A stretch of 64,000 nucleotides of DNA from an uncultured Flavobacteriales bacterium (GTDB taxonomy: Bacteria > Bacteroidota > Bacteroidia > Flavobacteriales > BACL11). Both the position numbers and the translations under genes were made by a program. This document shows, piece by piece, positions 54,494 to 63,811 of the stretch. The stretch's first letter is position 1, and each line of letters opens with the position of its first letter. The notes below the pieces were generated by a model. It saw nothing but the letters and a program-made list of their open reading frames with translations, was not told the DNA's origin and ran no database searches. Location: contig CALSUJ010000001.1 in the NCBI GenBank assembly GCA_943789505.1, forward strand, positions 558,001-622,000. Reading direction: 5' to 3'.

Positions 54494-55429
54494 ATGAATC
54501 AGATTACAAATTCAATAATGATGATAAAGCCAGTAGGCTTTAGGTACAATGAGCAAACGGCTGTAAATAATTATTATCAGCAGGTGTTGGATAATTTAAC
54601 GGCTGAACAAACGCAAGAAAAAGCGTTAAATGAGTTTAATTCATTTGTGGATAAATTGCGAAATGTAGGCGTTAATGTGATTGTTATTCAGGATATAGAA
54701 TACCCTGACACTCCTGATTCTATTTTCCCAAATAATTGGGTTTCCTTCCATAGTAATGCTATGATAGGATTGTACCCTATGTGTGCTGAAAATAGGAGAG
54801 ATGAAAGAAGAGAAGATATTTTTGATACTCTAGTTGATGAATATGGTTTTGCCATCGAAGGTATAAAGGATTTTACGGAATTTGAAGAGCACGATAAGTT
54901 CCTGGAAGGTACGGGTAGCATGGTGTTGGATCATGTAAATATGATTTGTTATGCAGCTATTTCTATTCGTACGGATGAAATTGCCGTAATGCAGTTTTGT
55001 GAAGAGTTTGGTTATCGTCCAATTTGTTTTACGGCCAATCAAGATGTAGAAGGTGAGCGTATGGAAATTTACCATACTAATGTAATGATGTGTGTGGCAG
55101 ATACTTTTGTAGTAATTTGCTTAGACACCATTGATAATGAAGCTGAAAGAGAACATGTCTTAGAAACACTTACAGAAACAGGAAAAGAAATTATTGAGAT
55201 TACTGAAGCTCAAAAGCATAGATTTGCAGGAAATATGTTGCAAGTAATGGGGGATAAACCCTACCTTGTTATGTCCAACTCGGCTTATAGTAGCTTAACT
55301 GAAGAGCAAAAAATAGCTATTGAAAAACATTGCCCTATTTTGTATAGTTCATTAGATACTATTGAGGCGTGTGGAGGAGGAAGTGCAAGATGTATGATGG
55401 CAGAAATATTTTTACCAAAACAAAAGTAA
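54494..55429 (+). CDS. ctlX: Citrulline utilization hydrolase CtlX
   Basis: 311 residues, same superfamily as the previous gene. Family text: M-I-K-P-V-G-F-R-Y-N near residue 10, F-P-N-N-W-V-S-F-H near 76, M-C-A-E-N-R-R-x-E-R-R, G-T-G-S-M-V-L-D near 137, H in Y-H-T-N-V-M and Cys in C-G-G-G-S-A-R-C-M near the end. CtlX proteins release ammonia from citrulline or related ureido compounds. Its stop overlaps the argS start (TAATG), coupling arginine metabolism to arginyl-tRNA synthesis. Confidence 0.9.
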   Translation: MNQITNSIMMIKPVGFRYNEQTAVNNYYQQVLDNLTAEQTQEKALNEFNSFVDKLRNVGVNVIVIQDIEYPDTPDSIFPNNWVSFHSNAMIGLYPMCAENRRDERREDIFDTLVDEYGFAIEGIKDFTEFEEHDKFLEGTGSMVLDHVNMICYAAISIRTDEIAVMQFCEEFGYRPICFTANQDVEGERMEIYHTNVMMCVADTFVVICLDTIDNEAEREHVLETLTETGKEIIEITEAQKHRFAGNMLQVMGDKPYLVMSNSAYSSLTEEQKIAIEKHCPILYSSLDTIEACGGGSARCMMAEIFLPKQK

Positions 55430-57198
55430 TGATAGAAGAAATTTTAAAGCAGGAAATCCAAAAATGTTTAGCTGAATTGTACTTAGCAACTGAACAAAGT
55501 ATTCAATTTCAAAAAACCAGAAAAGATTTTAAGGGAGATATTACTTTAGTAGTATTCTCATTGTTGAGAGCTTCAAAAAAAGGACCAGAACAAACTGCTG
55601 AAGAAATAGGAAATTATTTAAAAGAAAAGGTTGATGAGGTTGCTAGTTTTAATGTAGTAAAAGGATTCTTGAATTTAGAAATTACACAAGAATACTGGTA
55701 CAATCAATTTGTTTTGGCTTATAATATTGCTGATTATGGAACTGTAAAAATAGCTAAAAATGCACCTACTTACTTGGTGGAATATTCATCACCAAATACC
55801 AATAAACCTTTGCATTTAGGGCATATCCGTAATAATCTATTGGGGTATTCAGTTGCTGAGATTATAAAGGCAAGTGGTAAAAATGTAAATAAGGTGCAAA
55901 TCATTAATGATAGAGGGATTCATATCTGTAAATCAATGGTTGCTTGGCAAAATTTTGGGAATGGTGAAACTCCTATAAGTACAGAAATGAAGGGTGATCA
56001 TTTTGTTGGTAAATACTATGTAGAATTTGATAAACAGTATAAAATTGAAGTAGCTGATCTAGTTGCTGTTGGAATGGATCAGAAAGAAGCAGAAAAAGAA
56101 GCGCCTATTTTTAAGAAAGCGCAAGAGATGTTATTAAGTTGGGAGGCAAAAGAACCCACTGTAATTGCATTATGGAAAAAAATGAATGCTTGGGTATATG
56201 AAGGTTTTACAAGCACTTATCATAGGCTTGGGGTTGATTTTGATAAGAACTATTATGAAAGTGATACTTATCTTTTAGGCAAAAAAGTGGTGAATATTGG
56301 CCTTGAAAAAGGAGTTTTCTATAAGAAAGAAGATAGCTCGGTGTGGATAGATTTATCAGCTGAAGGTTTGGATGAAAAAATCATTTTGCGTTCGGATGGT
56401 ACTGCTGTTTATATGACACAAGATATTGGTACGGCCATACAAAGACATGAGGATTTTGCTTTCTCCCATATGGTATATACTGTAGGCAATGAGCAGGATT
56501 ACCATTTTAAGGTATTATTTTTAATACTAGATAAATTAGGCTATGAATGGGCAAAGAGTTGCTATCATTTGTCTTATGGCATGGTGGATTTACCTTCTGG
56601 TAAAATGAAATCGCGAGAAGGAACCGTGGTGGATGCTGATAATTTGATGGAGGAAATGGTAAGTACTGCCAAAAGTATAGCAAAGGAATTAGGAAAGTTA
56701 GAGGGCATGAGGGATGAAGATGCTAATATACTTTATGAAACAGTAGGAATGGGAGCATTGAAGTATTTCATGTTAAAAGTTGACCCTAGAAAGCGTATGC
56801 TTTTCGATCCTAAAGAATCCATTGATTTTAACGGAAATACTGGACCGTTCATACAATATACTTATGCACGTATTCAATCGCTTAAAAGAAAGCATACTGC
56901 TCAGGTGGTTATGCCAAATGCAGTAGCTATTACCGCTAAGGAACAAGAGATTATAAAGTTATTAACTGAATTCCCAGATACGATACAAGAAGCAGCTGTA
57001 AGTTATAGTCCTGCATTGGTGGCTAATTATGTGTATGACTTGGTAAAGGAATTCAATAACTACTACCAGAATACGGCTATCCTTAATGCTGAAAGTGAAG
57101 ACTTGATTAGTTTCCGATTAGGCCTATCAACTAAACTAGGAGAGGTCATTAAAACTGCTATGCATTTATTAGGTGCTTCTGTGCCGGATAGAATGTAA
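55429..57198 (+). CDS. argS: Arginyl-tRNA synthetase
   Basis: 589 residues from the ATG at 55429, overlapping the ctlX stop by one base; an upstream in-frame start at 55369 would lie inside ctlX. Class Ia: HIGH-type motif in Y-S-S-P-N-T-N-K-P-L-H-L-G-H, and the KMSKS-equivalent G-K-M-K-S-R-E-G-T near residue 390. C-terminal anticodon-binding DALR domain (Y-T-Y-A-R-I-Q-S, ending L-L-G-A-S-V-P-D-R-M). Cytoplasmic and essential. Confidence 0.97.
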   Translation: MIEEILKQEIQKCLAELYLATEQSIQFQKTRKDFKGDITLVVFSLLRASKKGPEQTAEEIGNYLKEKVDEVASFNVVKGFLNLEITQEYWYNQFVLAYNIADYGTVKIAKNAPTYLVEYSSPNTNKPLHLGHIRNNLLGYSVAEIIKASGKNVNKVQIINDRGIHICKSMVAWQNFGNGETPISTEMKGDHFVGKYYVEFDKQYKIEVADLVAVGMDQKEAEKEAPIFKKAQEMLLSWEAKEPTVIALWKKMNAWVYEGFTSTYHRLGVDFDKNYYESDTYLLGKKVVNIGLEKGVFYKKEDSSVWIDLSAEGLDEKIILRSDGTAVYMTQDIGTAIQRHEDFAFSHMVYTVGNEQDYHFKVLFLILDKLGYEWAKSCYHLSYGMVDLPSGKMKSREGTVVDADNLMEEMVSTAKSIAKELGKLEGMRDEDANILYETVGMGALKYFMLKVDPRKRMLFDPKESIDFNGNTGPFIQYTYARIQSLKRKHTAQVVMPNAVAITAKEQEIIKLLTEFPDTIQEAAVSYSPALVANYVYDLVKEFNNYYQNTAILNAESEDLISFRLGLSTKLGEVIKTAMHLLGASVPDRM

Positions 57199-57959
57199 TT
57201 ATTTTATAACTATTCTTTTCTCTACTGTTCCATCATCATAGATTTCAATATAAGGGGTGTTATATTTAGGTTTTTTTTTCGTCCTAAAAAATCAACGACC
57301 CTTAATACATTTCTTGTATTAATATTATATTCTTGAACTGAGTTAGTTGCAGAAAAATTACAATCGCCATCAATACACCGAACTGCACGAACTAAATATG
57401 GCATATTTTTACTATTTTTGACTTGTACAGGGCCATTTGGAATTCCATTAATACTAGAGAAAGGCCAAGCACCATATGCATATCTTATGTCTTTAGCAGA
57501 TGTTTGTGTTGAGCTCCAATGAAAATTAGGTAGTATAGTATCTCCTCCATTGCTATTTATAGAAGAATCTATGATGCTTATTTTAAGCATTGCTAACCAC
57601 AACTCATCTTTGGAAGGTAAAAATCAATCATTATATCCTGCTGAAGTTGAACTATAGCAAATATTTGCTGCATAATGCTCATTAGGATGATCGTTTATAA
57701 AGATAGCTGTATTTAGCCATCCTGTTCCTATGGAAGTATCTTCTGTACCTGCACAAAAGTGTAAATTAGGGCCCCAATCTGAAACAAGATTATCTTGAGC
57801 GCTCCATTGGTATGTAGCTTGATTGTATGAAGAGCCTATAATCAAGCCTTTACCAAAAGAATTAAGATAAAAAACAATACCTCCTTGATAGAAGTCTCCA
57901 ATATTCTGAGTTATGCCAACCATAGGCAAGCAAAGTAATGTAAGTAGTAGTTTTTTCAT
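57199..57959 (-). pseudogene. DUF1566-type secreted protein with short tail, broken by TGA and A9 frameshift
   Basis: Signal peptide (MVGITQ), then a DUF1566/Lcl-type domain (G-D-F-Y-Q-G-G-I-V-F-Y-L, T-G-W-L-N-T-A, W-F-L-P-S-K-D-E-L pattern, F-H-W-S-S-T-Q, R-A-V-R-C-I-D-G-D). Two lesions. In F-L-P-S-K-D-E-L the expected preceding Trp codon is TGA (57626-57624 minus). A run of nine A at 57272-57280 shifts the frame after L-G-R-K-K; ten A would give Y-I-E-I-Y-D-D-G-T-V-E-K-R-I to a stop at 57199, the short tail shared by the proteins ending at 2862, 4020 and 6287. It abuts the convergent argS. Confidence 0.75.
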
Positions 57960-58014
57960 CTTATTTTATTTTTAATCTATTGTTTTACAGTTTATTAAAA
58001 TAAAATTATTTTGA

Positions 58015-58782
58015 TTAGGTAAATATTCTATTTAGAAATTGTTCTAACTGCTGAGCGGTTCGTCTAGTAAATAATTCACCATCTTTTACATAAGAGATGC
58101 CACCAGTTTCTTCTGATACAATAACGGTTACTGCATCTGATTCTTCAGTAATTCCTACTGCAGCCCTATGGCGCATACCTAGGTTTCCTGGAAAATCATC
58201 ACTATTACTTACAGGAAGTACGCACCTGGCACTTATTATTTTATTATCTCTTATAATAACAGCTCCATCATGCAAGGGGCTGTTTTTATAAAAAATACTT
58301 TCTATCATAGGAACAGAAATTTCTGCATTCATAGCTACACCAGTTTCCGCAAATACTGCCAAATCATCCATTTGCGTGATAACCATTATGGATCCAGTTT
58401 TAGTTTTTGCCATATCCTCACATGCTTTTGCAATGGCTGAAGTGTTTAAATTGTTCTCATGTTCTACTTTAAAGTTGAATTTAAAAATCCCTTTATTTTT
58501 TATTAGTTTTCCTTTTCCAATAAACATAAGAAATTTCCTTAGTTCTTGCTGAAAAACGATAACTAGTATAATAACACCAACACCAATAAATTGGCCTAAA
58601 ATTTCGCTTAATAGCTGAAAATTGAAAGCATCTACAATTTTCCATAATAAGTAAATAGCAGCTAATCCAATAAAGATATTGATAGCTACTGTTCCTCTTA
58701 CTAATTTGTATAATTGATAAATCAATACGGCAACTAATGCTATATCAATAAGTTCTATTAAGCCAATTTCTAAAAATTCCAT
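58015..58782 (-). CDS. cdaA: Diadenylate cyclase CdaA
   Basis: 255 residues from the ATG at 58782. Makes cyclic di-AMP from two ATP. Three N-terminal membrane helices, then the DAC (DisA_N) domain with both catalytic motifs: H-D-G-A-V-I near residue 157 and G-M-R-H-R-A-A near 188. Its ATG overlaps the folP stop, a pairing common in Bacteroidota. Implies c-di-AMP signalling in osmotic or cell-wall control. Confidence 0.95.
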   Translation of the reverse strand: MEFLEIGLIELIDIALVAVLIYQLYKLVRGTVAINIFIGLAAIYLLWKIVDAFNFQLLSEILGQFIGVGVIILVIVFQQELRKFLMFIGKGKLIKNKGIFKFNFKVEHENNLNTSAIAKACEDMAKTKTGSIMVITQMDDLAVFAETGVAMNAEISVPMIESIFYKNSPLHDGAVIIRDNKIISARCVLPVSNSDDFPGNLGMRHRAAVGITEESDAVTVIVSEETGGISYVKDGELFTRRTAQQLEQFLNRIFT

Positions 58783-59648
58783 TAACAATTATTTTTTGCG
58801 AATGTAGTAATTTTAATGCATTCCATAGCTTCCTTCACATCATGTACTCTTAAAATGGATGCTCCTTTTTGCAATGCCATAGTATTGGTTACACTTGTTC
58901 CGTTTAATGCTTCTTGCGGTTTTGTATCAAGTAATTTGTATATCATACTTTTGCGTGATGTACCAATTAGTACTGGTAATTCAAATTGATTAAATTGATC
59001 AAGTGAACTTAAAAGCTGATAATTATGAGCTAAAGTTTTACCAAAACCAAAGCCAGGGTCAATAATGATTTCTTCAAGCCCTTTAGCTTTTAGTAAAGTT
59101 ATTTTTTTATCAAAATATGAAATCACTTCAGTTACTACATTACTATAAGTTGGATTTTCCTGCATGTTTTGTGGGGTGCCTTGCATATGCATTATAATAT
59201 AAGGTGCTTTTAGTTTTGCTATAGTATTAAACATATTTTTATCCATTTCACCTGCTGAAATGTCATTTATAATGTGTGCTCCAGCCCCAATACATTCATT
59301 AGCTGTTTTTGCCCAAAAGGTGTCAATTGAAATAATTATTTCAGGAATCTCAGTTTTTAACAATTTGATAATCGGTAAAAGCTTTAAAAGTTCGTCATTT
59401 GCCTGTATTAAAGCAGCACCTGGTCGAGAGGATTGTGCGCCAATATCAATAATTGATGCTCCTTCTTCTAGCATTTTTTTGCATCTTGTTATAATTTGTT
59501 TCTCATTTAAGTATAAACCACCATCAAAAAATGAATCTTCAGTTACATTTAAAATACCCATTACAATTGGGTTTTTTGTTGAAAAAACACTCGAATTGCT
59601 TTTTCCTTTTATGGAATTTGACACGCTAAATGATGTATATTTCGGCAT
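58782..59648 (-). CDS. folP: Dihydropteroate synthase
   Basis: 288 residues. Condenses p-aminobenzoate with dihydropterin pyrophosphate in folate synthesis. I-V-M-G-I-L-N-V-T-E-D-S-F-F-D-G-G, I-D-I-G-A-Q-S-S-R-P-G-A and I-I-D-P-G-F-G-F-G-K-T are the two signature regions and the phosphate site. Only 19 bases separate it from the divergent DUF1599 gene, so promoters must lie within coding sequence or be shared. Confidence 0.96.
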   Translation of the reverse strand: MPKYTSFSVSNSIKGKSNSSVFSTKNPIVMGILNVTEDSFFDGGLYLNEKQIITRCKKMLEEGASIIDIGAQSSRPGAALIQANDELLKLLPIIKLLKTEIPEIIISIDTFWAKTANECIGAGAHIINDISAGEMDKNMFNTIAKLKAPYIIMHMQGTPQNMQENPTYSNVVTEVISYFDKKITLLKAKGLEEIIIDPGFGFGKTLAHNYQLLSSLDQFNQFELPVLIGTSRKSMIYKLLDTKPQEALNGTSVTNTMALQKGASILRVHDVKEAMECIKITTFAKNNC

Positions 59649-59667
59649 TATTAAAGCTTAATTTTAT

Positions 59668-60207
59668 ATGGAACAGACAATTACTGAATATGATTCAATA
59701 ATAAAAAAATGTGAGGACATTTTCGCTAAGAAAATGAAAGATTATGGTAGTGCTTGGCGCATACTGAGAATCAGCTCCTTAACCGATCAGATTTTTATTA
59801 AAGCACAAAGGATTCGTTCAATAGAACAGAAAGGTGAACAAAAGATACATGAAGGAGTAGCAAATGAATTTGTTGGAATTGTAAACTATGCAATTGTCGG
59901 ACTTATCCAGTTGGATTTAGGAGTTTCTGAACTTGCGGAGGAAATGGACTATAATGAGGTTATGAACATCTTTAGTAAACATGCTAATGTTGCTAAGGAA
60001 CTCATGATTGCTAAAAACCATGATTATGGTGAGGCTTGGCGTGATATGAGGGTGTCATCACTTACTGATTTAATCCTGCAAAAGATTTTGCGTGTAAAAC
60101 AAATTGAAGACAATCATGGAGTTACATTAATATCTGAAGGAGTAGATGCCAATTATTTAGATATGCTAAACTATGCTGTTTTTGCGTTAATAAAATTAGA
60201 AAAATAA
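59668..60207 (+). CDS. DUF1599 (nucleotide-modification-associated) protein
   Basis: 179 residues made of two related halves: K-D-Y-G-S-A-W-R-I-L-R-I-S-S-L-T-D-Q near residue 25 and H-D-Y-G-E-A-W-R-D-M-R-V-S-S-L-T-D-L near 113, each followed by K-x-x-R-[IV]-[RK]-x-I-E. This is DUF1599. The family is grouped with nucleotide-modification-associated proteins; its reaction is unknown. It heads the DUF1599, DoxX-like, ABC permease, tpiA, prmA series. Confidence 0.9.
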   Translation: MEQTITEYDSIIKKCEDIFAKKMKDYGSAWRILRISSLTDQIFIKAQRIRSIEQKGEQKIHEGVANEFVGIVNYAIVGLIQLDLGVSELAEEMDYNEVMNIFSKHANVAKELMIAKNHDYGEAWRDMRVSSLTDLILQKILRVKQIEDNHGVTLISEGVDANYLDMLNYAVFALIKLEK

Positions 60208-60211
60208 AATT

Positions 60212-61141
60212 ATGAAAAAGAATTTACCAATGATTATCCGAGTGCTAATTTCAGCACTTTTTTTGCTTTCAGCATTTGCAAAATTGTATCCATCACCAAT
60301 GTATGGTATTACAAAAATATTTGAAGAAGGTCAGCTTATTCCTATGGGATTTTCAGAAGGGCTGGCGCCTTACTTTTCTCGTTTTATTATAGCAATTGAA
60401 TTTTTCATTGCCTTTGCGATCTTACAGAGAAACTACCTTAAAAAACTAGTTATTCCTACATCAATTATTATGCTTATTGTGTTTAGTTTGCACTTAGCTT
60501 ATTCTATATTTTTAGGCGATAGCGAAAACTGTGGTTGTTTTGGTGAATTGATTCCAATGTCTCCTTTAGAAGCGTTAATTAAAAACATAATTACCATTGG
60601 TATTCTAGGATATTTATATAAGAATATTCCTAAGGATGAAAATAATAGTTATTCGAAATTATGCATACAATTCTTATCTATTATGTTGTTAATGTTTGCT
60701 TTATTACCAGTGCAAACTGTTGGGAAAAACAAAAGAGTTTCTGGTTTTGCTGAATATGTAGTTTCGGATATAGATATAAATGATGGTAAGAAGATATTGT
60801 GTTTTTTTGATGCTGGATGTGAACATTGTATGGATGCTGCAAAATCATTAAATCAACTATCTGATTCTATTGCTTATTTTCCTGAAATGCATATAATATT
60901 TTCTGATTCTGAATCAGATAGGATTCCTGAATTTTTTAAGTATGCTGGTAGAGAATATTCTTATCAAGTATTGCCTTTTTATAATGAAGATGATGCTATC
61001 AATTCTTACCTTGAAATACTAGGTTATGAATACGAAAACCCTGCTATTATTTATTTAGATAACGGAAATCAAATTCGTTTTTATGACGGTACTGGTGCGA
61101 ATGCTTTTAAGGCTGAGGAATTCAAAAAATTATTTGAATAA
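60212..61141 (+). CDS. BT_3928-like membrane protein: DoxX/MauE domain plus thioredoxin-like domain
   Basis: 309 residues. N-terminal four-helix DoxX/MauE-like part (M-I-I-R-V-L-I-S-A-L-F-L-L-S-A-F-A-K-L) with a conserved C-G-C-F-G near residue 110, then a C-terminal thioredoxin-like domain with the C-x-x-C site G-C-E-H-C near 208. That combination suggests a role in disulfide or electron handling across the inner membrane. Lies 4 bases after the DUF1599 gene, its usual neighbour. Confidence 0.88.
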   Translation: MKKNLPMIIRVLISALFLLSAFAKLYPSPMYGITKIFEEGQLIPMGFSEGLAPYFSRFIIAIEFFIAFAILQRNYLKKLVIPTSIIMLIVFSLHLAYSIFLGDSENCGCFGELIPMSPLEALIKNIITIGILGYLYKNIPKDENNSYSKLCIQFLSIMLLMFALLPVQTVGKNKRVSGFAEYVVSDIDINDGKKILCFFDAGCEHCMDAAKSLNQLSDSIAYFPEMHIIFSDSESDRIPEFFKYAGREYSYQVLPFYNEDDAINSYLEILGYEYENPAIIYLDNGNQIRFYDGTGANAFKAEEFKKLFE

Positions 61142-61144
61142 ATT

Positions 61145-62221
61145 GTGGTCGCTTACATTACAAAAAAGATAACTTATGGTATCCTTGTTTTATGGGGAGT
61201 ACTTACCTTAGTTTTCTTTTTATTTAATGTATTACCTGGCGACCCTGCTCGTATGATGTTAGACAAGCGTGAAGATGCTAATCAGTTAGCTGTTATCAAA
61301 CAGAAATATGCTTTTGACCGTTCACTTACTGACCAATATGCTTTGTACCTTAATGATGTTTTACCCCTTTCAATTCATCACAATAGCGCTACCGCTTTTA
61401 CTTCTCTAAAGAGTAGAAAATATCAATTTACACAATTATTTTCCATTGCTGATTATACCTTAGTTTTTAAATTTCCTTACCTTAGAGAATCCTTTGTAAG
61501 AATAGGAACACCAGTTACCTCAATACTAGGGAATACTTTTAAAAACACATTTGTTTTAGCCCTTTCTTCTATTGGAATTGCCTTATTTTTAGGTTTAATT
61601 TTGGGAGTGTTTTCTGCTTTATGTAAGGATACTTTTATTGATAAATTTATTTTATTTATCTCGGTTTTAGGCATGTCCTTACCCTCCTTTTTTGCTTCTA
61701 TAATTATTGCATGGTTTTTTGGTTTTGTGCTTCATAATTTTACTGGGCTAAATATGACGGGTAGCCTGTATGAAGTTGATAATTATGGAAGAGGTTCTAC
61801 CTTGCAACTAAAAAACTTAATTTTACCAGCAATTACTTTAGGTATTCGTCCTTTGTCGGTTATCATTCAGTTGTGTAGAAATTCTTTGTTAGAAGTGCTT
61901 TCTATGGATTATGTGCGTACAGCAACAGCAAAAGGATTGAATAAATTTACAGTAATCTTTAAACATGCTTTACGCAATGCATTGAATCCAGTTGTAACGG
62001 CCGTTTCGGGTTGGTTTGCTTCTCTTTTAGCAGGTGCAGTTTTTGTAGAATACATTTTTGCTTGGAACGGAATAGGAAAAGAAATAGTTGATGCTTTAAA
62101 TAAAATGGACTTACCAGTTGTAATGGGGTCAGTGCTGTTTATTGCATCAATTTTTGTAATAATAAATATAATTGTCGATTTAATATATGGGTGGCTCGAT
62201 CCCCGAATAAGAATAAGTTAA
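61145..62221 (+). CDS. ABC transporter permease (DppB-like)
   Basis: 358 residues from a GTG start. DppB/OppB-type permease: N-terminal helix (G-V-L-T-L-V-F-F-L-F-N-V-L-P-G-D-P-A-R) and the C-terminal EAA-type loop (Y-V-R-T-A-T-A-K-G-L-N, K-H-A-L-R-N-A-L-N-P-V). About six membrane helices. No ATPase, second permease or binding protein gene is nearby, so it must work with subunits coded elsewhere; peptides are a likely substrate. Confidence 0.92.
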   Translation: MVAYITKKITYGILVLWGVLTLVFFLFNVLPGDPARMMLDKREDANQLAVIKQKYAFDRSLTDQYALYLNDVLPLSIHHNSATAFTSLKSRKYQFTQLFSIADYTLVFKFPYLRESFVRIGTPVTSILGNTFKNTFVLALSSIGIALFLGLILGVFSALCKDTFIDKFILFISVLGMSLPSFFASIIIAWFFGFVLHNFTGLNMTGSLYEVDNYGRGSTLQLKNLILPAITLGIRPLSVIIQLCRNSLLEVLSMDYVRTATAKGLNKFTVIFKHALRNALNPVVTAVSGWFASLLAGAVFVEYIFAWNGIGKEIVDALNKMDLPVVMGSVLFIASIFVIINIIVDLIYGWLDPRIRIS

Positions 62222-62222
62222 T

Positions 62223-62978
62223 ATGAGAAAAAATATAGTTGCTGGTAACTGGAAAATGAATTTGAATAGAACTGAAGGTATTGCTTTGGTAGAAGATGTG
62301 TTAGCTAAATTACCTTCAGATAATAATACTCATGTTGTATTTGCACCTTCTTTTGTGTATTTGCATAAAGTAGCAAAAATGTGTGCTAGTACTTCTAAAG
62401 TAGTAGCTGCAGCTCAGGATTGTAGTGCTAATAAAAAAGGTGCTTTTACTGGGGAAGTATCTGCTATTATGATAGCATCTTGTAATGCGAAATATGTTGT
62501 TCTTGGGCATTCAGAAAGAAGAGCAAATTTTAAGGAATCAAATGAGATTTTAAAAACTAAAGTAGGACAAGCGTTTAGGAATGATTTAAAAGTAATTTTC
62601 TGTTGTGGTGAAAGTTTATCACAAAGAGAAAGTGGTGTACATTTTGATTGGATTAAAACTCAAATTTCAGAGAGTTTATTTCACCTTTCATCTGAAGAAT
62701 TTAAAAATATTGTTGTTGCTTACGAACCTATCTGGGCAATTGGTACTGGCGTAACCGCAAGTACTGATCAAGCTCAAGAAATTCATGCATTCATTAGAAA
62801 TATATTAGTTGAACAATACGGAAATGAAGTGGCTTTAAACACTTCAATATTATATGGTGGTTCGTGTAAACCAAGTAATGCAAAAGAATTATTCGCCAGC
62901 CAAGATATTGATGGAGGTTTAATTGGTGGTGCATCATTAAGTTCTGATAATTTTGTAAAAATAACACAATCATTTTAA
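62223..62978 (+). CDS. tpiA: Triosephosphate isomerase
   Basis: 251 residues. Interconverts glyceraldehyde-3-phosphate and dihydroxyacetone phosphate. Active site: Lys in G-N-W-K-M-N, His in Y-V-V-L-G-H-S-E-R-R (about 97) and Glu in A-Y-E-P-I-W-A-I-G-T-G (about 168), with phosphate-binding L-Y-G-G-S. One base after the permease; overlaps the prmA ATG by one base. Confidence 0.97.
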   Translation: MRKNIVAGNWKMNLNRTEGIALVEDVLAKLPSDNNTHVVFAPSFVYLHKVAKMCASTSKVVAAAQDCSANKKGAFTGEVSAIMIASCNAKYVVLGHSERRANFKESNEILKTKVGQAFRNDLKVIFCCGESLSQRESGVHFDWIKTQISESLFHLSSEEFKNIVVAYEPIWAIGTGVTASTDQAQEIHAFIRNILVEQYGNEVALNTSILYGGSCKPSNAKELFASQDIDGGLIGGASLSSDNFVKITQSF

Positions 62979-63811
62979 TGGAATATACTGAAATAGATAT
63001 TAGGTTAAATCCTGTTGCGCCTTTTGCTGATATTTTGGTGGCTAGGCTCAATGAGATTGAGTTTGAATCTTATTGTGAAGATGAATCTGGGGTGAAGACT
63101 TATGTGCAAACACATTTATTAGACGAAATTGCATTAAAAGAAATTATAAATGAAGTTGCAAATTTATGTGAGCTTTCTTTTACGATTACAAAAGTAAAAC
63201 AAGAAAACTGGAATAAAAAGTGGGAGAATAATTTTGAGCCTGTTCATATTAATGATAAATGTGTAATTAGGGCTCATTTTCATGCTGCTTTTTCTGATGT
63301 AGAACATGAAATTATCATTACACCTAAAATGTCTTTTGGAACAGGGCATCATGAAACGACTTCTTTGGTAATGAATGAAATGTTTGGGATTGATTTTACT
63401 GATAAATCAGTTTTAGATATGGGAAGTGGAACTGGTGTTTTGGCAATTTTAGCAGCTAAACTTGGGGCTACTTCGCTTATTGGTATTGATTTTGATGAGT
63501 GGGCTTACGAAAATGCAGTAGAAAATGCAGAAATTAATGCAATTTCAACTATTAGTTTTATTAATGGAGATGCGAATGAAATAAGAGATGCTAAATTTGA
63601 TATCATTTTAGCAAACATCAATAGAAACATTATTTTGCAAGATATTGCAACTTACGTAAAAGCTATGAATACAAAATCTGAAATTATATTTAGTGGATTC
63701 TTAAAAGAGGACATTCCGTTAATTTTAGAAAAATCAGAACAACTAGGATTAGAATTAGTTGCTTCAAAACATAAAAACAGATGGCAAATGCTACATTTAA
63801 AAAAAGCTTAA
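62978..63811 (+). CDS. prmA: Ribosomal protein L11 methyltransferase
   Basis: 277 residues. Methylates L11 using S-adenosylmethionine. P-K-M-S-F-G-T-G-H-H-E-T-T near residue 122, SAM site L-D-M-G-S-G-T-G-V-L-A-I near 144 and catalytic-loop A-N-I-N-R-N near 210 (NxN in place of the usual NPPY). Overlaps the next gene by 31 bases. Confidence 0.95.
   Translation: MEYTEIDIRLNPVAPFADILVARLNEIEFESYCEDESGVKTYVQTHLLDEIALKEIINEVANLCELSFTITKVKQENWNKKWENNFEPVHINDKCVIRAHFHAAFSDVEHEIIITPKMSFGTGHHETTSLVMNEMFGIDFTDKSVLDMGSGTGVLAILAAKLGATSLIGIDFDEWAYENAVENAEINAISTISFINGDANEIRDAKFDIILANINRNIILQDIATYVKAMNTKSEIIFSGFLKEDIPLILEKSEQLGLELVASKHKNRWQMLHLKKA

Noticed and set aside
55369-55428. Longer N-terminus for argS
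   Set aside because: It is the end of ctlX in another frame; the ATG at 55429 gives the normal length.
57624-57626. TGA at a conserved Trp read as recoded UGA
   Set aside because: All other genes use TGG for Trp and TGA elsewhere acts as a stop; a single case beside a frameshift is better explained by mutation or error.
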